Shown in pieces: positions 30,927 to 40,499 of a DNA stretch of 64,000 nt (its first letter is position 1; each line of letters opens with the position of its first letter). The notes under the pieces were generated by a model, which did no database searches, had not been told where the DNA came from, and saw only the letters and a list, made by a program, of their open reading frames with translations. The stretch is from NCBI RefSeq assembly GCF_029211225.1, contig NZ_JARGEM010000002.1:372001-436000 (forward strand). The letters are read 5' to 3'. The translations under genes were made by a program, and so were the position numbers. This DNA is from Antiquaquibacter metalliresistens (GTDB lineage: Bacteria; Actinomycetota; Actinomycetes; Actinomycetales; Microbacteriaceae).

Positions 30927-31577
30927 CTACGCCCCCTTCACTGCGTTGCGGACGAACACGATGCGGCCGCGAGCGCCGGGAACGGCGCCCTTGACGAGCA
31001 CCAGACCCTTCTCGAGGTCGACCGAGTGGACGGTGAGGTTGAGCACGGTGACCCGGTCGCCACCCATGCGGCCCGCCATGCGCATGCCCTTGAAGACACG
31101 GCTGGGGGTCGAGGAGGCGCCGATGGAACCCGGCTTGCGGTGGTTGCGGTGCGCACCGTGGCTCGCGGAGACACCCTTGAAGTTGTGGCGCTTCATGACA
31201 CCGGCGAAGCCCTTGCCCTTGGAGGTGCCGACGACATCCACCTTCGAGCCGGGCTCGAAGATGTCGACGGTGAGCTCCTGGCCGAGGCTGTAATCGCTCG
31301 TGTCATCCGTGCGCAGCTCCGTGAGGTGGCGGCGCGGCGTCACGCCGGCCTTCTCGAAGTGGCCGGTGAGGGGCTTGGTGACCTTGCGGGGGTCGATCTG
31401 GCCGTAGGCGATCTGCACGGCGCTGTAGCCGTCGACCTCGGGCGTGCGCAGTTGCGTCACGACGTTCGGGCTGATCTCGACCACGGTCACGGGCACGAGC
31501 TTGTTGTTCTCGTCCCAGACCTGGGTCATGCCGAGCTTGGTGCCCAGCAGACCCTTGATCGTCTTGGTGGTAGACAT
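30927..31577 (-). CDS. rplC: 50S ribosomal protein L3
   Basis: 216 residues: [60 protein letters not shown] and [20 protein letters not shown]. The ATG at 31577 gives the family-typical [10 protein letters not shown]. Confidence 0.98.
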   Translation of the reverse strand: MSTTKTIKGLLGTKLGMTQVWDENNKLVPVTVVEISPNVVTQLRTPEVDGYSAVQIAYGQIDPRKVTKPLTGHFEKAGVTPRRHLTELRTDDTSDYSLGQELTVDIFEPGSKVDVVGTSKGKGFAGVMKRHNFKGVSASHGAHRNHRKPGSIGASSTPSRVFKGMRMAGRMGGDRVTVLNLTVHSVDLEKGLVLVKGAVPGARGRIVFVRNAVKGA

Positions 31578-31603
31578 GGCTTTCCTCTGGCTCTCGAGCT
31601 GAC

Positions 31604-31912
31604 TTAGAGCTTGATCTCGATGTTGACGTCCGCCGGCAGGTCGAGTCGCATGAGCGAGTCGACGGCCTTCGGGGTCGGGTCGATGATGTCGATGAGCCGC
31701 TTGTGGGTGCGCTTCTCGAAGTGCTCGCGGCTGTCCTTGTACTTGTGGGGGGAGCGGATCACGGCGATCACGTTCTTCTCGGTCGGCAGCGGGACGGGTC
31801 CCACGACCGTGGCACCCGCACGGGTCACCGTGTCGACGATCTTGCGCGCCGAGGAGTCGATGACCTCGTGGTCGTACGACTTGAGTCGGATGCGGATCTT
31901 CTGTCCCGCCAT
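31604..31912 (-). CDS. rpsJ: 30S ribosomal protein S10
   Basis: 102 residues, canonical: [29 protein letters not shown]-like [17 protein letters not shown], and [20 protein letters not shown]. Also the NusE antitermination factor. First gene of the S10 operon; GGAAGAG precedes the ATG. Confidence 0.98.
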   Translation of the reverse strand: MAGQKIRIRLKSYDHEVIDSSARKIVDTVTRAGATVVGPVPLPTEKNVIAVIRSPHKYKDSREHFEKRTHKRLIDIIDPTPKAVDSLMRLDLPADVNIEIKL

Positions 31913-32180
31913 GACGTGCTCTCTTCCTGTTGTGCACCTGAGCTGCTCAGCCATTCGCCACCGCGCGGTACAGGACCGCCCGGTGCTTCTGCTTCGCACC
32001 ACTGTTTATGTGTCAAGGAACCGGTCCCAGGCACGCGGGCGTACTTCTGCCCTCGAACCTTGGGAGTCGATTTAAGCTTGGTTCTGCTCCCCGCGGCCTA
32101 GCCTCTGCGCTTCTGCGACGGGCTATGCACTGCCTGGGAGTGATCCGCACGCGCAAGGCGGCGAAATGTTGAACTAGACG

Positions 32181-32209
32181 AGTTTGCCACACGCGGGCAT
32201 TTGCTGCAA
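32181..32209 (-). promoter_or_regulatory. Promoter of the S10 operon and its long leader
   Basis: On the minus strand TTGCAG (32209-32204), a 17-base spacer, and CAAACT (32186-32181) preceded by TGTGG. Transcription from here would give a leader of about 260 bases before rpsJ, long enough for autoregulation. The leader (31913-32175) also holds TTGACA (32016-32011, minus), but no good -10 lies 17 bases on. The remaining part of this 331-base gap shows no gene. Confidence 0.6.
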
Positions 32210-32243
32210 CCCGGGCGTGTCGCGCTCACGCCGAGGGTGCCGC

Positions 32244-33212
32244 TCACGGTGTCAGGAGTCGCACCAGCGCCCGCTCGCCGGCGCCGGAGCGCCCACGTTC
32301 GATGGTGCGTCCGTGGTCGTAGAGGTCGATGATGCGCGGGTCGATGTAGCTGCCGCGGGCGATCGCCGGGGTGTTGCCCAGCAGCGTGGCGACCTCGCGC
32401 ACCGTGGCGGCCACGACACGCCTTCGCGCCGAAGCGGATGGGCGCGGCCCCGCCTTCGAGAGCGCCTCCGCCGCGGCCACCGTGGCGTGCAGGGTGCGGA
32501 AGTCCTTCGCGGTGAAGTCTCCCCCGGTGCGCTCCCGCACGTACTCGTTGATCTCCGCCGCGGACACCGGATGCCACCCGCCCTCGCCCTTCCAGGCCAG
32601 CAGCCGCGCGGTCGGCCCTCGCCGCTTGAGCGCACGTATGAACTCGGCGAGATCGGGATCGCGCAGTTCGGACGACCACGGCTGCCCGCTCTTGCCCGGA
32701 AACTCCAGGAGCACGGCATCCGCTCCCGTGACCGTCGCGTGCGAGCACAGCAACGTGGACAGGCCGTGGCTGCCGTGCTCCTGCGCGTAACGCTCCGAGC
32801 CCACCCGCAGCAGGGCGGTGTCGAGCATCCGGAAGCCGGCGGCCAGCGCGCGGTCCCGGGTGAAGCCCGAGGAGCGCAGCTCCGCCGTGACCTTGCGGCG
32901 CGCGCCCGGCAGCGACTGCGCCAGCTCCAGCGCCCTCTCGAACTTGATGCGATCCTTCTGTTCGCGCCAGGCGGGGTGGTACAGGTATTGACGACGGCCG
33001 GCGGCATCCAGCCCCGTCGCCTGAATGTGGCCGTTGTCGTATGAGCAGATCCAGACGTCGGTCCAGGCCGGTGGGATCACGAGGCGCTCGATGCGCGCTC
33101 GGGTCGCGGCATCCACGCGGCCGCCGTCGATGCCGCGATAGGTGAAGCCCCTGCCTGCGCCGACCCGACGAAGCCCGGGGCCGCTGGTGTCGGCGCGGCG
33201 GAGTCTGGGCAC
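32244..33212 (-). CDS. DNA topoisomerase IB (poxvirus/bacterial type)
   Basis: 322 residues. Relaxes supercoils by a 3'-phosphotyrosine nick. FTYRGIDGGRV and IPPAWTDVWICSYDNGHIQA are the N-terminal signatures. AKDFRTLHATV carries a catalytic arginine (about R229) and GSYIDPRIIDLYDHGRTI the likely catalytic tyrosine (about Y289). The start is GTG. It lies 9 bases after the membrane-protein gene at 33222, between the str and S10 operons, not a usual place for it. It has no link to ribosome synthesis beyond position. Confidence 0.92.
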   Translation of the reverse strand: MPRLRRADTSGPGLRRVGAGRGFTYRGIDGGRVDAATRARIERLVIPPAWTDVWICSYDNGHIQATGLDAAGRRQYLYHPAWREQKDRIKFERALELAQSLPGARRKVTAELRSSGFTRDRALAAGFRMLDTALLRVGSERYAQEHGSHGLSTLLCSHATVTGADAVLLEFPGKSGQPWSSELRDPDLAEFIRALKRRGPTARLLAWKGEGGWHPVSAAEINEYVRERTGGDFTAKDFRTLHATVAAAEALSKAGPRPSASARRRVVAATVREVATLLGNTPAIARGSYIDPRIIDLYDHGRTIERGRSGAGERALVRLLTP

Positions 33213-33221
33213 GTGCCCAGG

Positions 33222-33653
33222 CTACGTGGCGGGCGCGATCGGCTTCGAGGGCTTGACGAGGCGGTACATCACGAGGGCGACCAGGAGCGCGGCGACGATG
33301 AAGATGATGCCCGCCTCCACGCCGAGGGCGATGGCGAAGATGCCGGCACCGCCCTGGACGAGCGCGACGATCACGACGACCACCAGGTTGAGCGCGGCGG
33401 AGATGAGCGCCGCGAGGACGGTGCCGAGCATCCCGAAGCCGAGGCCCGCACCCCGCGCGGCGCCGAGGATGAGCAACAGGAGCCATGCGATCACACCGAC
33501 GTCCATGAAGGTGAGGATGAGCCGCGGGCCCTGGTCGAGGAGCGCCTCGGCGGGCGACGCCCCGAAGAACCACTGGAGCAGACCGGCACCGAGCACCGAC
33601 AACACAAGGGTGAGGATCGCCTGGAGGGCGGTGAGGAGGAAGCGGCGCGGCAT
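33222..33653 (-). CDS. Small four-helix membrane protein, unknown function
   Basis: 143 residues, mostly hydrophobic. Four membrane segments at about 8-30, 48-68, 76-100 and 105-130; charged ends (MPRRF..., YRLVKPSKPIAPAT). No recognised motif. It ends 9 bases before the topoisomerase start and is likely co-transcribed with it. Preceded by a terminator for tuf. Confidence 0.7.
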   Translation of the reverse strand: MPRRFLLTALQAILTLVLSVLGAGLLQWFFGASPAEALLDQGPRLILTFMDVGVIAWLLLLILGAARGAGLGFGMLGTVLAALISAALNLVVVVIVALVQGGAGIFAIALGVEAGIIFIVAALLVALVMYRLVKPSKPIAPAT

Positions 33654-33679
33654 GACGGAATCGTAGCGTTCGTCCGCGC

Positions 33680-33719
33680 ACGACGAAGGGGCCGGGCCCG
33701 AAGGCCCGACCCCTGTCGT
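33680..33719 (-). terminator. Terminator hairpin after tuf
   Basis: AGGGGCCGGGCC (33687-33698) and GGCCCGACCCCT (33703-33714) pair with one mismatch around a CGAA loop; ACGAC/GTCGT extends the stem outwards. There is no T-run, as is common for high-GC terminators. It starts 14 bases after the tuf stop. Confidence 0.75.
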
Positions 33720-33732
33720 AACGATCCGAGAA

Positions 33733-34926
33733 CTACTTCAGGATCTTGGTCACCGTGCCGGCGCCGACGGTGCGGCCACCCTCACGGATCGCGAAGCCCT
33801 GACCGACCTCGAGGGCGATGGGCTGAATCAGCTCGACCGTCATCTCGGTGGTGTCGCCGGGCATGACCATCTCGGTGCCCTCGGGCAGCGTGATGACGCC
33901 GGTGACGTCGGTGGTGCGCACGTAGAACTGCGGGCGGTAGTTCGCGTAGAACGGGTTGTGACGCCCACCCTCATCCTTGGACAGGATGTACGCGGTGCCC
34001 TCGAACTGGGTGTGCGGCGTGACCGAACCCGGCTTGACGACGACCTGGCCGCGCTCGACATCCTCGCGCTTGGTGCCGCGGAGCAGCAGACCACAGTTCT
34101 CGCCGGCCCAGGCCTCGTCGAGCTGCTTGTGGAACATCTCGATACCCGTGACCGTGGTCTTCTGCGTCGGGCGGATGCCGACGATCTCGACCTCGGAGTT
34201 GATCGCGAGCGTGCCGCGCTCGGCGCGACCCGTCACGACGGTGCCACGACCGGTGATCGTGAAGACATCCTCGATGGGCATGAGGAACGGCTTGTCCTTG
34301 TCACGCACCGGGTCGGGGATGCTGCTGTCGACGGCCTCCATGAGGTCGAGGATGGACTGGGTCCACTTCTCGTCACCCTCGAGGGCCTTGAGGCCGGAGA
34401 CGCGCACGACGGGGGCGTTGTCGCCGTCGAAGCCCTGGCTCGCGAGCAGCTCGCGCACCTCGAGCTCGACGAGCTCGAGGATCTCCTCGTCGTCGACCAT
34501 GTCGGCCTTGTTGAGCGCGACGAGCAGGTACGGAACACCGATCTGCTTGGCGAGCAGAACGTGCTCACGGGTCTGCGCCATCGGGCCATCGGTGGCCGCG
34601 ACGACCAGGATCGCGCCGTCCATCTGCGCGGCACCCGTGATCATGTTCTTGATGTAGTCCGCGTGGCCCGGGGCGTCGACGTGCGCGTAGTGGCGCTTCG
34701 GCGTCTCGTACTCCACGTGGGAGATGTTGATGGTGATGCCGCGCTGGCGCTCCTCGGGAGCGGAGTCGATCGACGCGAAGTCACGCTGGACGTTGGTCGC
34801 CGACGGGAACTTGTCCGCGAGCACCTTGGAGATGGCCGCGGTGAGCGTCGTCTTGCCGTGGTCGACGTGACCGATCGTTCCGATGTTGACGTGCGGCTTG
34901 GTCCGCTCGAACTTGGCCTTAGCCAC
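33733..34926 (-). CDS. tuf: Elongation factor Tu
   Basis: 397 residues. Delivers aminoacyl-tRNA to the ribosome. The P-loop GHVDHGKT is at 19-26, then [34 protein letters not shown] and [11 protein letters not shown]. Domains 2 and 3 follow, ending [17 protein letters not shown] start with GAGGAGG upstream. Last gene of the str operon. Confidence 0.98.
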   Translation of the reverse strand: MAKAKFERTKPHVNIGTIGHVDHGKTTLTAAISKVLADKFPSATNVQRDFASIDSAPEERQRGITINISHVEYETPKRHYAHVDAPGHADYIKNMITGAAQMDGAILVVAATDGPMAQTREHVLLAKQIGVPYLLVALNKADMVDDEEILELVELEVRELLASQGFDGDNAPVVRVSGLKALEGDEKWTQSILDLMEAVDSSIPDPVRDKDKPFLMPIEDVFTITGRGTVVTGRAERGTLAINSEVEIVGIRPTQKTTVTGIEMFHKQLDEAWAGENCGLLLRGTKREDVERGQVVVKPGSVTPHTQFEGTAYILSKDEGGRHNPFYANYRPQFYVRTTDVTGVITLPEGTEMVMPGDTTEMTVELIQPIALEVGQGFAIREGGRTVGAGTVTKILK

Positions 34927-34955
34927 TGTGGGTCCTCCTCAGGACTCGGTTGACG

Positions 34956-34978
34956 GCATCCGAAGGGCTTCCGGATGC
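34956..34978 (-). other. Hairpin between fusA and tuf
   Basis: GCATCCG (34956-34962) pairs with CGGATGC (34972-34978), with GAAG/CTTC extending into the loop. It may moderate read-through or stabilise tuf mRNA in the 108-base gap. No separate tuf promoter is obvious. Confidence 0.5.
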
Positions 34979-35034
34979 TCGACGATGGTGTGTGGATATG
35001 TTACTTGGGTTTTGGGTGAGAGGCCCTGAGAGGG

Positions 35035-37152
35035 TTACTCGCCCTTGCTCTTCTGGACGATCTCGTCGGCAACAGCCTTCGGGACCTCCGCGTAGCTGTC
35101 GAACGTCATGGAGTACACAGCACGCCCGGACGTCTTCGACCGAAGGTCTCCGACGTATCCGAACATCTCCGACAGCGGCACCTTGGCGGTGACGACCTTG
35201 ACGCCGGTCGCATCCTCCATGGACTGGATCTGCCCGCGCCGCGAGTTCAGGTCGCCGATCACGTCGCCCATGTATTCCTCGGGCGTACGCACCTCGACGG
35301 CCATCAGCGGCTCGAGCAGTACGGGGCTCGCCTTGCGCGCGGCCTCCTTGTAGGCCATCGATCCGGCGATCTTGAACGCCATCTCCGAGGAGTCGACGTC
35401 GTGCGACGCGCCATCGACGAGGATCGCCTTCACGCCCACGGTCGGGTAGCCCGCCAGCACGCCGACCTGCATCGCGTCCTGGATGCCGTGGTCCACCGAA
35501 GGGATGTACTCGCGCGGCACGCGACCACCGGTCACGGCGTTGACGAACTCGTACGTCGTCTCCGGAGTGACCTCGAGCGGCTCGAGCGTGATCTGCACCT
35601 TCGCGAACTGGCCGGAACCACCGGTCTGCTTCTTGTGGGTGTAGTCGTACTTCTCGACCGTCTTGCGGATCGTCTCGCGGTAGGCCACCTGCGGCTTGCC
35701 GACGTTGGCCTCGACGTTGAACTCGCGCTTCATGCGGTCCACGAGGATGTCCAGGTGCAGCTCGCCCATGCCCTTGATGATGGTCTGGCCGGTGTCCTGG
35801 TTCTGCTCGGTGCGGAACGTCGGGTCTTCCTCGGCGAGCTTCTGGATCGCGGTGCCCAGCTTCTCCTGGTCGGCCTTCGTCTTCGGCTCGATCGCGACCT
35901 CGATCACGGGGGCCGGGAACGTCATCGACTCGAGCACGACCTGGTTGTTCGCGTCGCTCAGGGTGTCACCGGTGGTGGTGTCCTTGAGACCGATGACCGC
36001 GTAGATGTGACCGGCGGTGACCGAGTCGACCGGGTTCTCCTTGTTGGCGTGCATCTGGAAGATCTTGCCGATGCGCTCCTTCTTGCCCTTGGTCGAGTTG
36101 ACGACCTGGCCACCCGACTCGAGCTTGCCCGAGTAGACGCGGATGTAGGTGAGGCGACCGAAGAACGGGTGCGTCATGATCTTGAACGCGAGCGCGGAGA
36201 ACGGCTCGCTCGAGTCGGCGTGGCGCTCGATGACCTTCTCCTCATCGCGCACGTCGTGACCCTCGATCGCCGGCATGTCCAGCGGCGACGGCAGGTAGTC
36301 CACGACCGCGTCGAGCATGGGCTGCACGCCGCGGTTCTTGAACGCGGAACCGCACAGCACCGGGTAGAGCTCGCTCGCGATGGTGAGCTTGCGGATCGCG
36401 GCCTTGATCTCGGCGACGCTGAAGTCGGTGTCGCCCTCGAGGTAACGCTCGAGCAGGGCGTCGTCGGCCTCGGCGACGGTCTCGATCAGGATCGCCCGGT
36501 ACTCGTTGGCCTTCTCGACCAGGTCGGCCGGGATCTCCTCGATCGCGTACTTCGCACCCATCTCGACGTCACCCTTGGCGTCTCCACGCCACGTGAGGGC
36601 ACGCATCTCGACCAGGTCGACGACACCCTCGAAGGTGTTCTCGAAACCGATGGGGAGCTGGATGACCAGGGGCTTGGCACCGAGACGCTTCACGATCGTG
36701 TCGACCGTGTAGTAGAAGTCGGCACCGAGCTTGTCCATCTTGTTGACGAAGCAGATGCGCGGCACGTCGTACTTGTCGGCCTGGCGCCACACCGTCTCGG
36801 ACTGGGGCTCCACGCCCTCCTTGCCGTCGAACACCGCGACCGCGCCGTCGAGCACGCGCAGGTTGCGCTCCACCTCGACGGTGAAGTCCACGTGACCGGG
36901 GGTGTCGATGATGTTGAGCTGGATGCCGTTCCAGAAGCACGTGGTCGCGGCAGACGTGATCGTGATGCCGCGCTCCTGCTCCTGCGCCATCCAGTCCATC
37001 GTCGCGGCCCCGTCGTGCACCTCGCCGATCTTGTGGGTGATGCCCGTGTAGAACAGGATGCGCTCGGTGGTGGTGGTCTTGCCGGCATCGATGTGCGCCA
37101 TGATGCCGAAGTTACGGACCTTGGTGAGGTCGGTGAGCACGTCCTGTGCCAC
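35035..37152 (-). CDS. fusA: Elongation factor G
   Basis: 705 residues. GTPase of ribosomal translocation. P-loop AHIDAGKTT at 19-27, then [34 protein letters not shown], and [11 protein letters not shown]. Domains III-V follow with [20 protein letters not shown] and the tip region. GTG start. It comes 100 bases after rpsG; the gap holds a palindromic repeat. Confidence 0.98.
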   Translation of the reverse strand: MAQDVLTDLTKVRNFGIMAHIDAGKTTTTERILFYTGITHKIGEVHDGAATMDWMAQEQERGITITSAATTCFWNGIQLNIIDTPGHVDFTVEVERNLRVLDGAVAVFDGKEGVEPQSETVWRQADKYDVPRICFVNKMDKLGADFYYTVDTIVKRLGAKPLVIQLPIGFENTFEGVVDLVEMRALTWRGDAKGDVEMGAKYAIEEIPADLVEKANEYRAILIETVAEADDALLERYLEGDTDFSVAEIKAAIRKLTIASELYPVLCGSAFKNRGVQPMLDAVVDYLPSPLDMPAIEGHDVRDEEKVIERHADSSEPFSALAFKIMTHPFFGRLTYIRVYSGKLESGGQVVNSTKGKKERIGKIFQMHANKENPVDSVTAGHIYAVIGLKDTTTGDTLSDANNQVVLESMTFPAPVIEVAIEPKTKADQEKLGTAIQKLAEEDPTFRTEQNQDTGQTIIKGMGELHLDILVDRMKREFNVEANVGKPQVAYRETIRKTVEKYDYTHKKQTGGSGQFAKVQITLEPLEVTPETTYEFVNAVTGGRVPREYIPSVDHGIQDAMQVGVLAGYPTVGVKAILVDGASHDVDSSEMAFKIAGSMAYKEAARKASPVLLEPLMAVEVRTPEEYMGDVIGDLNSRRGQIQSMEDATGVKVVTAKVPLSEMFGYVGDLRSKTSGRAVYSMTFDSYAEVPKAVADEIVQKSKGE

Positions 37153-37177
37153 GGGGGTTCCTTACTTTCGAAGTGTT

Positions 37178-37246
37178 GGTGGTCGAGCTTGTCGAGACCT
37201 GCGTCGAGCCTGTCGAGACCGGATGATCTCGACAGGCTCGATCACC
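37178..37246. repeat. GTCGAGCCTGTCGAGA palindromic repeat between rpsG and fusA
   Basis: TCGAGCCTGTCGAGA (37204-37218) and its perfect complement TCTCGACAGGCTCGA (37227-37241) form a 15-bp stem with an 8-base loop. A degenerate direct copy, GGTGGTCGAGCTTGTCGAGACC, lies at 37178-37199. The outer GGTG..CACC ends match those of the repeat at 19508-19548. It looks like a dispersed extragenic palindrome. Confidence 0.8.
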
Positions 37247-37252
37247 GGAGAG

Positions 37253-37723
37253 TTACCAGCGGTAGTGCGCGAAGGCCTTGTTGGACTCGGCCATCTTGTG
37301 GGTGTCTTCGCGGCGCTTGACCGCGGCACCGAGACCGTTCGACGCGTCGAGGATCTCGTTGGTGAGACGCTCGGTCATCGTCTTCTCGCGACGGCCCTTG
37401 GCGTAGCTCGTGAGCCACCGCAGCGCGAGCGTGTTCGCGCGGTGCGGCTTGACCTCGACGGGCACCTGGTAGGTGGAGCCACCGACGCGACGCGACTTGA
37501 CCTCGAGGGTGGGGCGCACGTTGTCGAGCGCCTTCTTGAGGGTGACGACGGCATCCTGACCGGACTTCGTGGCGACGCCTTCGAGTGCACCGTAGACGAT
37601 GCGCTCGGCGAGGCCCTTCTTGCCGTCGAGCAGGATCTTGTTGACGAGCTGGCTGACGATGGGTGCGCCGTAGACGGGGTCTGCGACGACGGGGCGCTTG
37701 GGTGCTGGTCCTTTACGAGGCAT
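37253..37723 (-). CDS. rpsG: 30S ribosomal protein S7
   Basis: 156 residues: [60 protein letters not shown], and the C-terminal [15 protein letters not shown]. Primary binder of the 16S 3' domain and str-operon repressor in E. coli. Its ATG abuts the rpsL stop. Confidence 0.98.
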   Translation of the reverse strand: MPRKGPAPKRPVVADPVYGAPIVSQLVNKILLDGKKGLAERIVYGALEGVATKSGQDAVVTLKKALDNVRPTLEVKSRRVGGSTYQVPVEVKPHRANTLALRWLTSYAKGRREKTMTERLTNEILDASNGLGAAVKRREDTHKMAESNKAFAHYRW

Positions 37724-38097
37724 TACTTCTTGTCCAACTTCGCTCCATAGCGGCTGCGAGCCTGCTTGCGGTTCTTGACGGCCTGGGTGTCGAGCGCGCC
37801 GCGCACGATCTTGTAGCGCACGCCCGGGAGGTCCTTCACACGACCGCCGCGCACGAGCACCATCGAGTGCTCCTGGAGGTTGTGGCCCTCGCCGGGGATG
37901 TAGGCGGTCACCTCGGTGCCGTTGGAGAGCTTGACACGAGCCACCTTGCGAAGCGCGGAGTTCGGCTTCTTCGGGGTCGTGGTGTAGACGCGGGTGCAGA
38001 CGCCGCGCTGTTGCGGGTTGGACTTCAGGGCGGGCGCCTTGGTCTTGGTGACCTTCGGCGAGCGTCCCTTCCGCACCAACTGCTGGATGGTAGGCAC
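37723..38097 (-). CDS. rpsL: 30S ribosomal protein S12
   Basis: 124 residues: [59 protein letters not shown]. The decoding-centre lysines K43/K44 (TPKKPNS) and K88 (GRVKDLPG) are wild type, so no streptomycin resistance is predicted. GTG start with AAGGAG seven bases upstream. Confidence 0.98.
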   Translation of the reverse strand: MPTIQQLVRKGRSPKVTKTKAPALKSNPQQRGVCTRVYTTTPKKPNSALRKVARVKLSNGTEVTAYIPGEGHNLQEHSMVLVRGGRVKDLPGVRYKIVRGALDTQAVKNRKQARSRYGAKLDKK

Positions 38098-38310
38098 TCA
38101 GTAACTCCTTGTAGTCGCTGCACGGTGACAGCGGGTTGATGTGTTTGACATCTCACCCGACGGCACGCCGAGAAGCCTCGAGCGATTCGTTGGGTATGCC
38201 GTGGGGGCCGTCCGACGGACGAATCCCTGATGTGCCAGCGCCGCTCACCTTCGCCGGCCGCCGAATGGGCGGGCAGGCATCAATGGCGCGGCAAAGCGCA
38301 CACCCGATCA

Positions 38311-38339
38311 AGAATAGTCGCCGGGTCAAACGCGGTCAA
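38311..38339 (-). promoter_or_regulatory. Promoter of the str operon
   Basis: On the minus strand TTGACC (38339-38334), exactly 17 bases, then TATTCT (38316-38311), a near-consensus sigma-70-type promoter. It gives a leader of about 205 bases before rpsL. The gap 38098-38387 contains nothing else I can identify. Confidence 0.75.
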
Positions 38340-38387
38340 TCCCGCGGGGCCCGCCCGGGGCCGGATTCGCGCAGAGCGTAGCTGCGA

Positions 38388-39143
38388 CTAGAGCGTGCCG
38401 GAGGCTTGCGCCGCGAGGCGCTGCCCCTCGGCCTTCGTCTCCGCGACCTCGCGCTGCCACGCCTCGTGAGCCTCCGCGTTGCGCACCCGGAGCTTGCGTC
38501 CGCGACGCGACAGGATCGCACCGGTCCACAACGCGACCTCCCGCGCGAGCAAGGCGGCGATGATCACGAACGGGTTGAGCAGCTGCGCCGAGAACCGGGC
38601 AGCGGCCTCGGCCGGGGTGTTCTGCACGATGCCGGTGGTCAGCAGCCCCAGGCCGATGGTGCCGAAATACACGATCAGGCCGACGAAGATGCTGCCGACG
38701 ATGTGCACCCACCAGTTGGCACGATTGACCACGAGCACCACGAGCACCAGCCCGATCACGAAGAACAGCGTCGGCACGTAGAACTGCGGGTTGGCGAGGA
38801 ATCCGAAGCCGAACGGCGCGCCGTTGGCGACCCCGACGATCGCCGTGGCGAGCGCGAGCAGCGCGGCGAACACGACCGCCGCCGCGAGCGCGAGCGCGGA
38901 GCCGATGCCGCGGTTGCCGAGCTTGCGCGGGGCCGCGGGCGTGGTGACGTAGATGACCTCCCGGGTGGGCGCGGGCGGCTCCGCGACGACCACGGCGTCC
39001 TCGACCACGACCTCCTCGACGACCGGCTGCGAGATCCGATCTGCGGGCGCCGCCTCGGGCGCGGTCTCATCGACGACGACGGCGTCCTCGATGACCTCCT
39101 CCTTCTTGCGGCGCGGACGTGATGCGGGCGTGGCGTCGGTCAT
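38388..39143 (-). CDS. Four-helix membrane protein downstream of pilO, unknown function
   Basis: 251 residues. The first about 70 are cytoplasmic, highly acidic and valine-rich (VVEEVVVEDAVVVAEPPA). Four membrane helices follow (about 82-108, 122-142, 146-172, 190-210), then a charged helical tail (RRGRKLRVRNAEAHEAWQRE). AGGAG precedes the ATG. It begins 43 bases after pilO with no clear terminator, so it may be the last gene of the pilus operon. No known family is recognised. Confidence 0.75.
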   Translation of the reverse strand: MTDATPASRPRRKKEEVIEDAVVVDETAPEAAPADRISQPVVEEVVVEDAVVVAEPPAPTREVIYVTTPAAPRKLGNRGIGSALALAAAVVFAALLALATAIVGVANGAPFGFGFLANPQFYVPTLFFVIGLVLVVLVVNRANWWVHIVGSIFVGLIVYFGTIGLGLLTTGIVQNTPAEAAARFSAQLLNPFVIIAALLAREVALWTGAILSRRGRKLRVRNAEAHEAWQREVAETKAEGQRLAAQASGTL

Positions 39144-39186
39144 GTCAAGTCTCCTGCCGTTCGCGGACTGGCTCAGTCTACTGAGG

Positions 39187-39783
39187 CTAGGGCGCGGTGG
39201 AGAGGTCCGCGATCACGTAGAGGGCGCCGGTCAGGCTGCCGCGCGTGGTGCCGGCCTCGTCGTTCGCGCTCAGGGTGGAGATCAGGGTCAGCCGCGGCAT
39301 CGTCTGCACGAGCTCGCTGAATCCGAGCACCGCGGACATAGGACCCGAGACGCCGATCGAGACCGCGATCGAGAGCAGGCCGTCGGGGCCGACCGCGGCA
39401 TCCGTCTGCGCCGACGCCTCCGCGTCGGCGGTGGTCGCCGTCGGCGGCACGGCCTCGCCCGTCGTCACACTGTCGATCGTGACCCCCGCTGCCGCGGCCG
39501 CGGCGGCGAGCTCGTCCAGGAAGTCCTCGAGCCCGTGCTCCGACGGAATCGCGACCGCGAGCTCGTCGAGTTCGTCCCGCAGTTCGTCGATGCGCTCGAA
39601 CTCGTCGGCGAGCGTGATGAGCTCCGCCTCGGAGTTCGCGTTCTGCGCCTCGACCAGGGTGCGCTCGGTGTCGGATGCCGCGGCCTCCGCGAGCTTGGGT
39701 GCGACGCCCAGCAGCCAGCCGAGGGCCAGCACGCCGACCGTCAGCATGCCGAGCACGATCGCGATCAGTCGGTTGCCGTTCAT
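39187..39783 (-). CDS. pilO: Type IV pilus inner-membrane assembly protein PilO
   Basis: 198 residues: one N-terminal membrane helix (RLIAIVLGMLTVGVLALGWL), a coiled coil (about 30-80: EAELITLADEFERIDELRDE), and a ferredoxin-like external domain (LLSIAVSIGVSGPMSAVLGF, then a hydrophobic strand). It pairs with PilN to form the membrane platform with PilM and PilC. The ATG overlaps the pilN stop (ATGA). Confidence 0.88.
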   Translation of the reverse strand: MNGNRLIAIVLGMLTVGVLALGWLLGVAPKLAEAAASDTERTLVEAQNANSEAELITLADEFERIDELRDELDELAVAIPSEHGLEDFLDELAAAAAAAGVTIDSVTTGEAVPPTATTADAEASAQTDAAVGPDGLLSIAVSIGVSGPMSAVLGFSELVQTMPRLTLISTLSANDEAGTTRGSLTGALYVIADLSTAP

Positions 39784-40499
39784 CCGTCGACCTCCGTGGT
39801 CTCGTCCTCGGTCGCGCTCTCGTCCTGCCCGGCGGTCTCGTCCTGCCCGGCGGTCTCGCCGAAGCGACCCGCGAGCGCCTCGACCGAGAGACTGATGCCG
39901 ACCGTCGTCGTGTACTTGCCGTCGGCGAAGCTCACGCTCGTGGGGGCGTGATCGGCGTAGCCCGGCAGCGTCGCGACGCGCCGCATCCACCCCGCGACAT
40001 CCGGCAGCGTGGTGGTCTGCACCGTGACGGTGATCGAGGCGACGAGCGGCTTGCGCAGCGGACCCGCCGGGATCAACTCGGCATCGCTCGGCAGCCTTCC
40101 CTGCGTCGACACCGCGGTCAGCACGGCGTCGGCGGGGAAGATCTTCGTGAGCTCGTCGATGAACGGCTTCCAGAGCACCTCGGTCGCGGTGAGTTCTTCG
40201 CGAGCGCGCGTGATCTCCGCGGTGCGCCGGGTGACCTCGAGCACGTCGGCGTACTGCTCTCGCTCGACGAGCAGCTCCTGGGTGCGCGCGTGGGCGGCAT
40301 CGAGCCCGACGGCCGCGGACGCGGCCCGCAGGAAGGCCGCCCCATAGCCGACCGCGACGATCAGGATCGCCCCGATGAGGGTCATCACGAGGGCACGGCG
40401 CAGCCCGGCCCCCCGTCGACGGGCCTTGACCTCGCTCGGGGTCAGGTCGATGCTGGGCGGGCCGCCGAGCACGAGCTCGCCCTTCACCGGGCGGCTCAT
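39780..40499 (-). CDS. pilN: Type IV pilus assembly protein PilN
   Basis: 239 residues. The cytoplasmic N-terminus contains PSIDLTPSEVKARRR, the INLLP-like peptide that binds PilM. One membrane helix (about 36-58), a coiled coil, then an alpha/beta domain (VASITVTVQTTTLPDVAGWM). The C-terminal 25 residues are an acidic repeat (ETAGQDETAGQDESATEDE). Overlaps pilM and pilO at ATGA junctions. Confidence 0.88.
   Translation of the reverse strand: MSRPVKGELVLGGPPSIDLTPSEVKARRRGAGLRRALVMTLIGAILIVAVGYGAAFLRAASAAVGLDAAHARTQELLVEREQYADVLEVTRRTAEITRAREELTATEVLWKPFIDELTKIFPADAVLTAVSTQGRLPSDAELIPAGPLRKPLVASITVTVQTTTLPDVAGWMRRVATLPGYADHAPTSVSFADGKYTTTVGISLSVEALAGRFGETAGQDETAGQDESATEDETTEVDG

Noticed and set aside
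31913-32016. A second promoter for the S10 operon from TTGACA at 32016-32011
   Set aside because: The -35 is perfect but the hexamer 17 bases on (AGCAGA) is not a plausible -10; kept only as a note.
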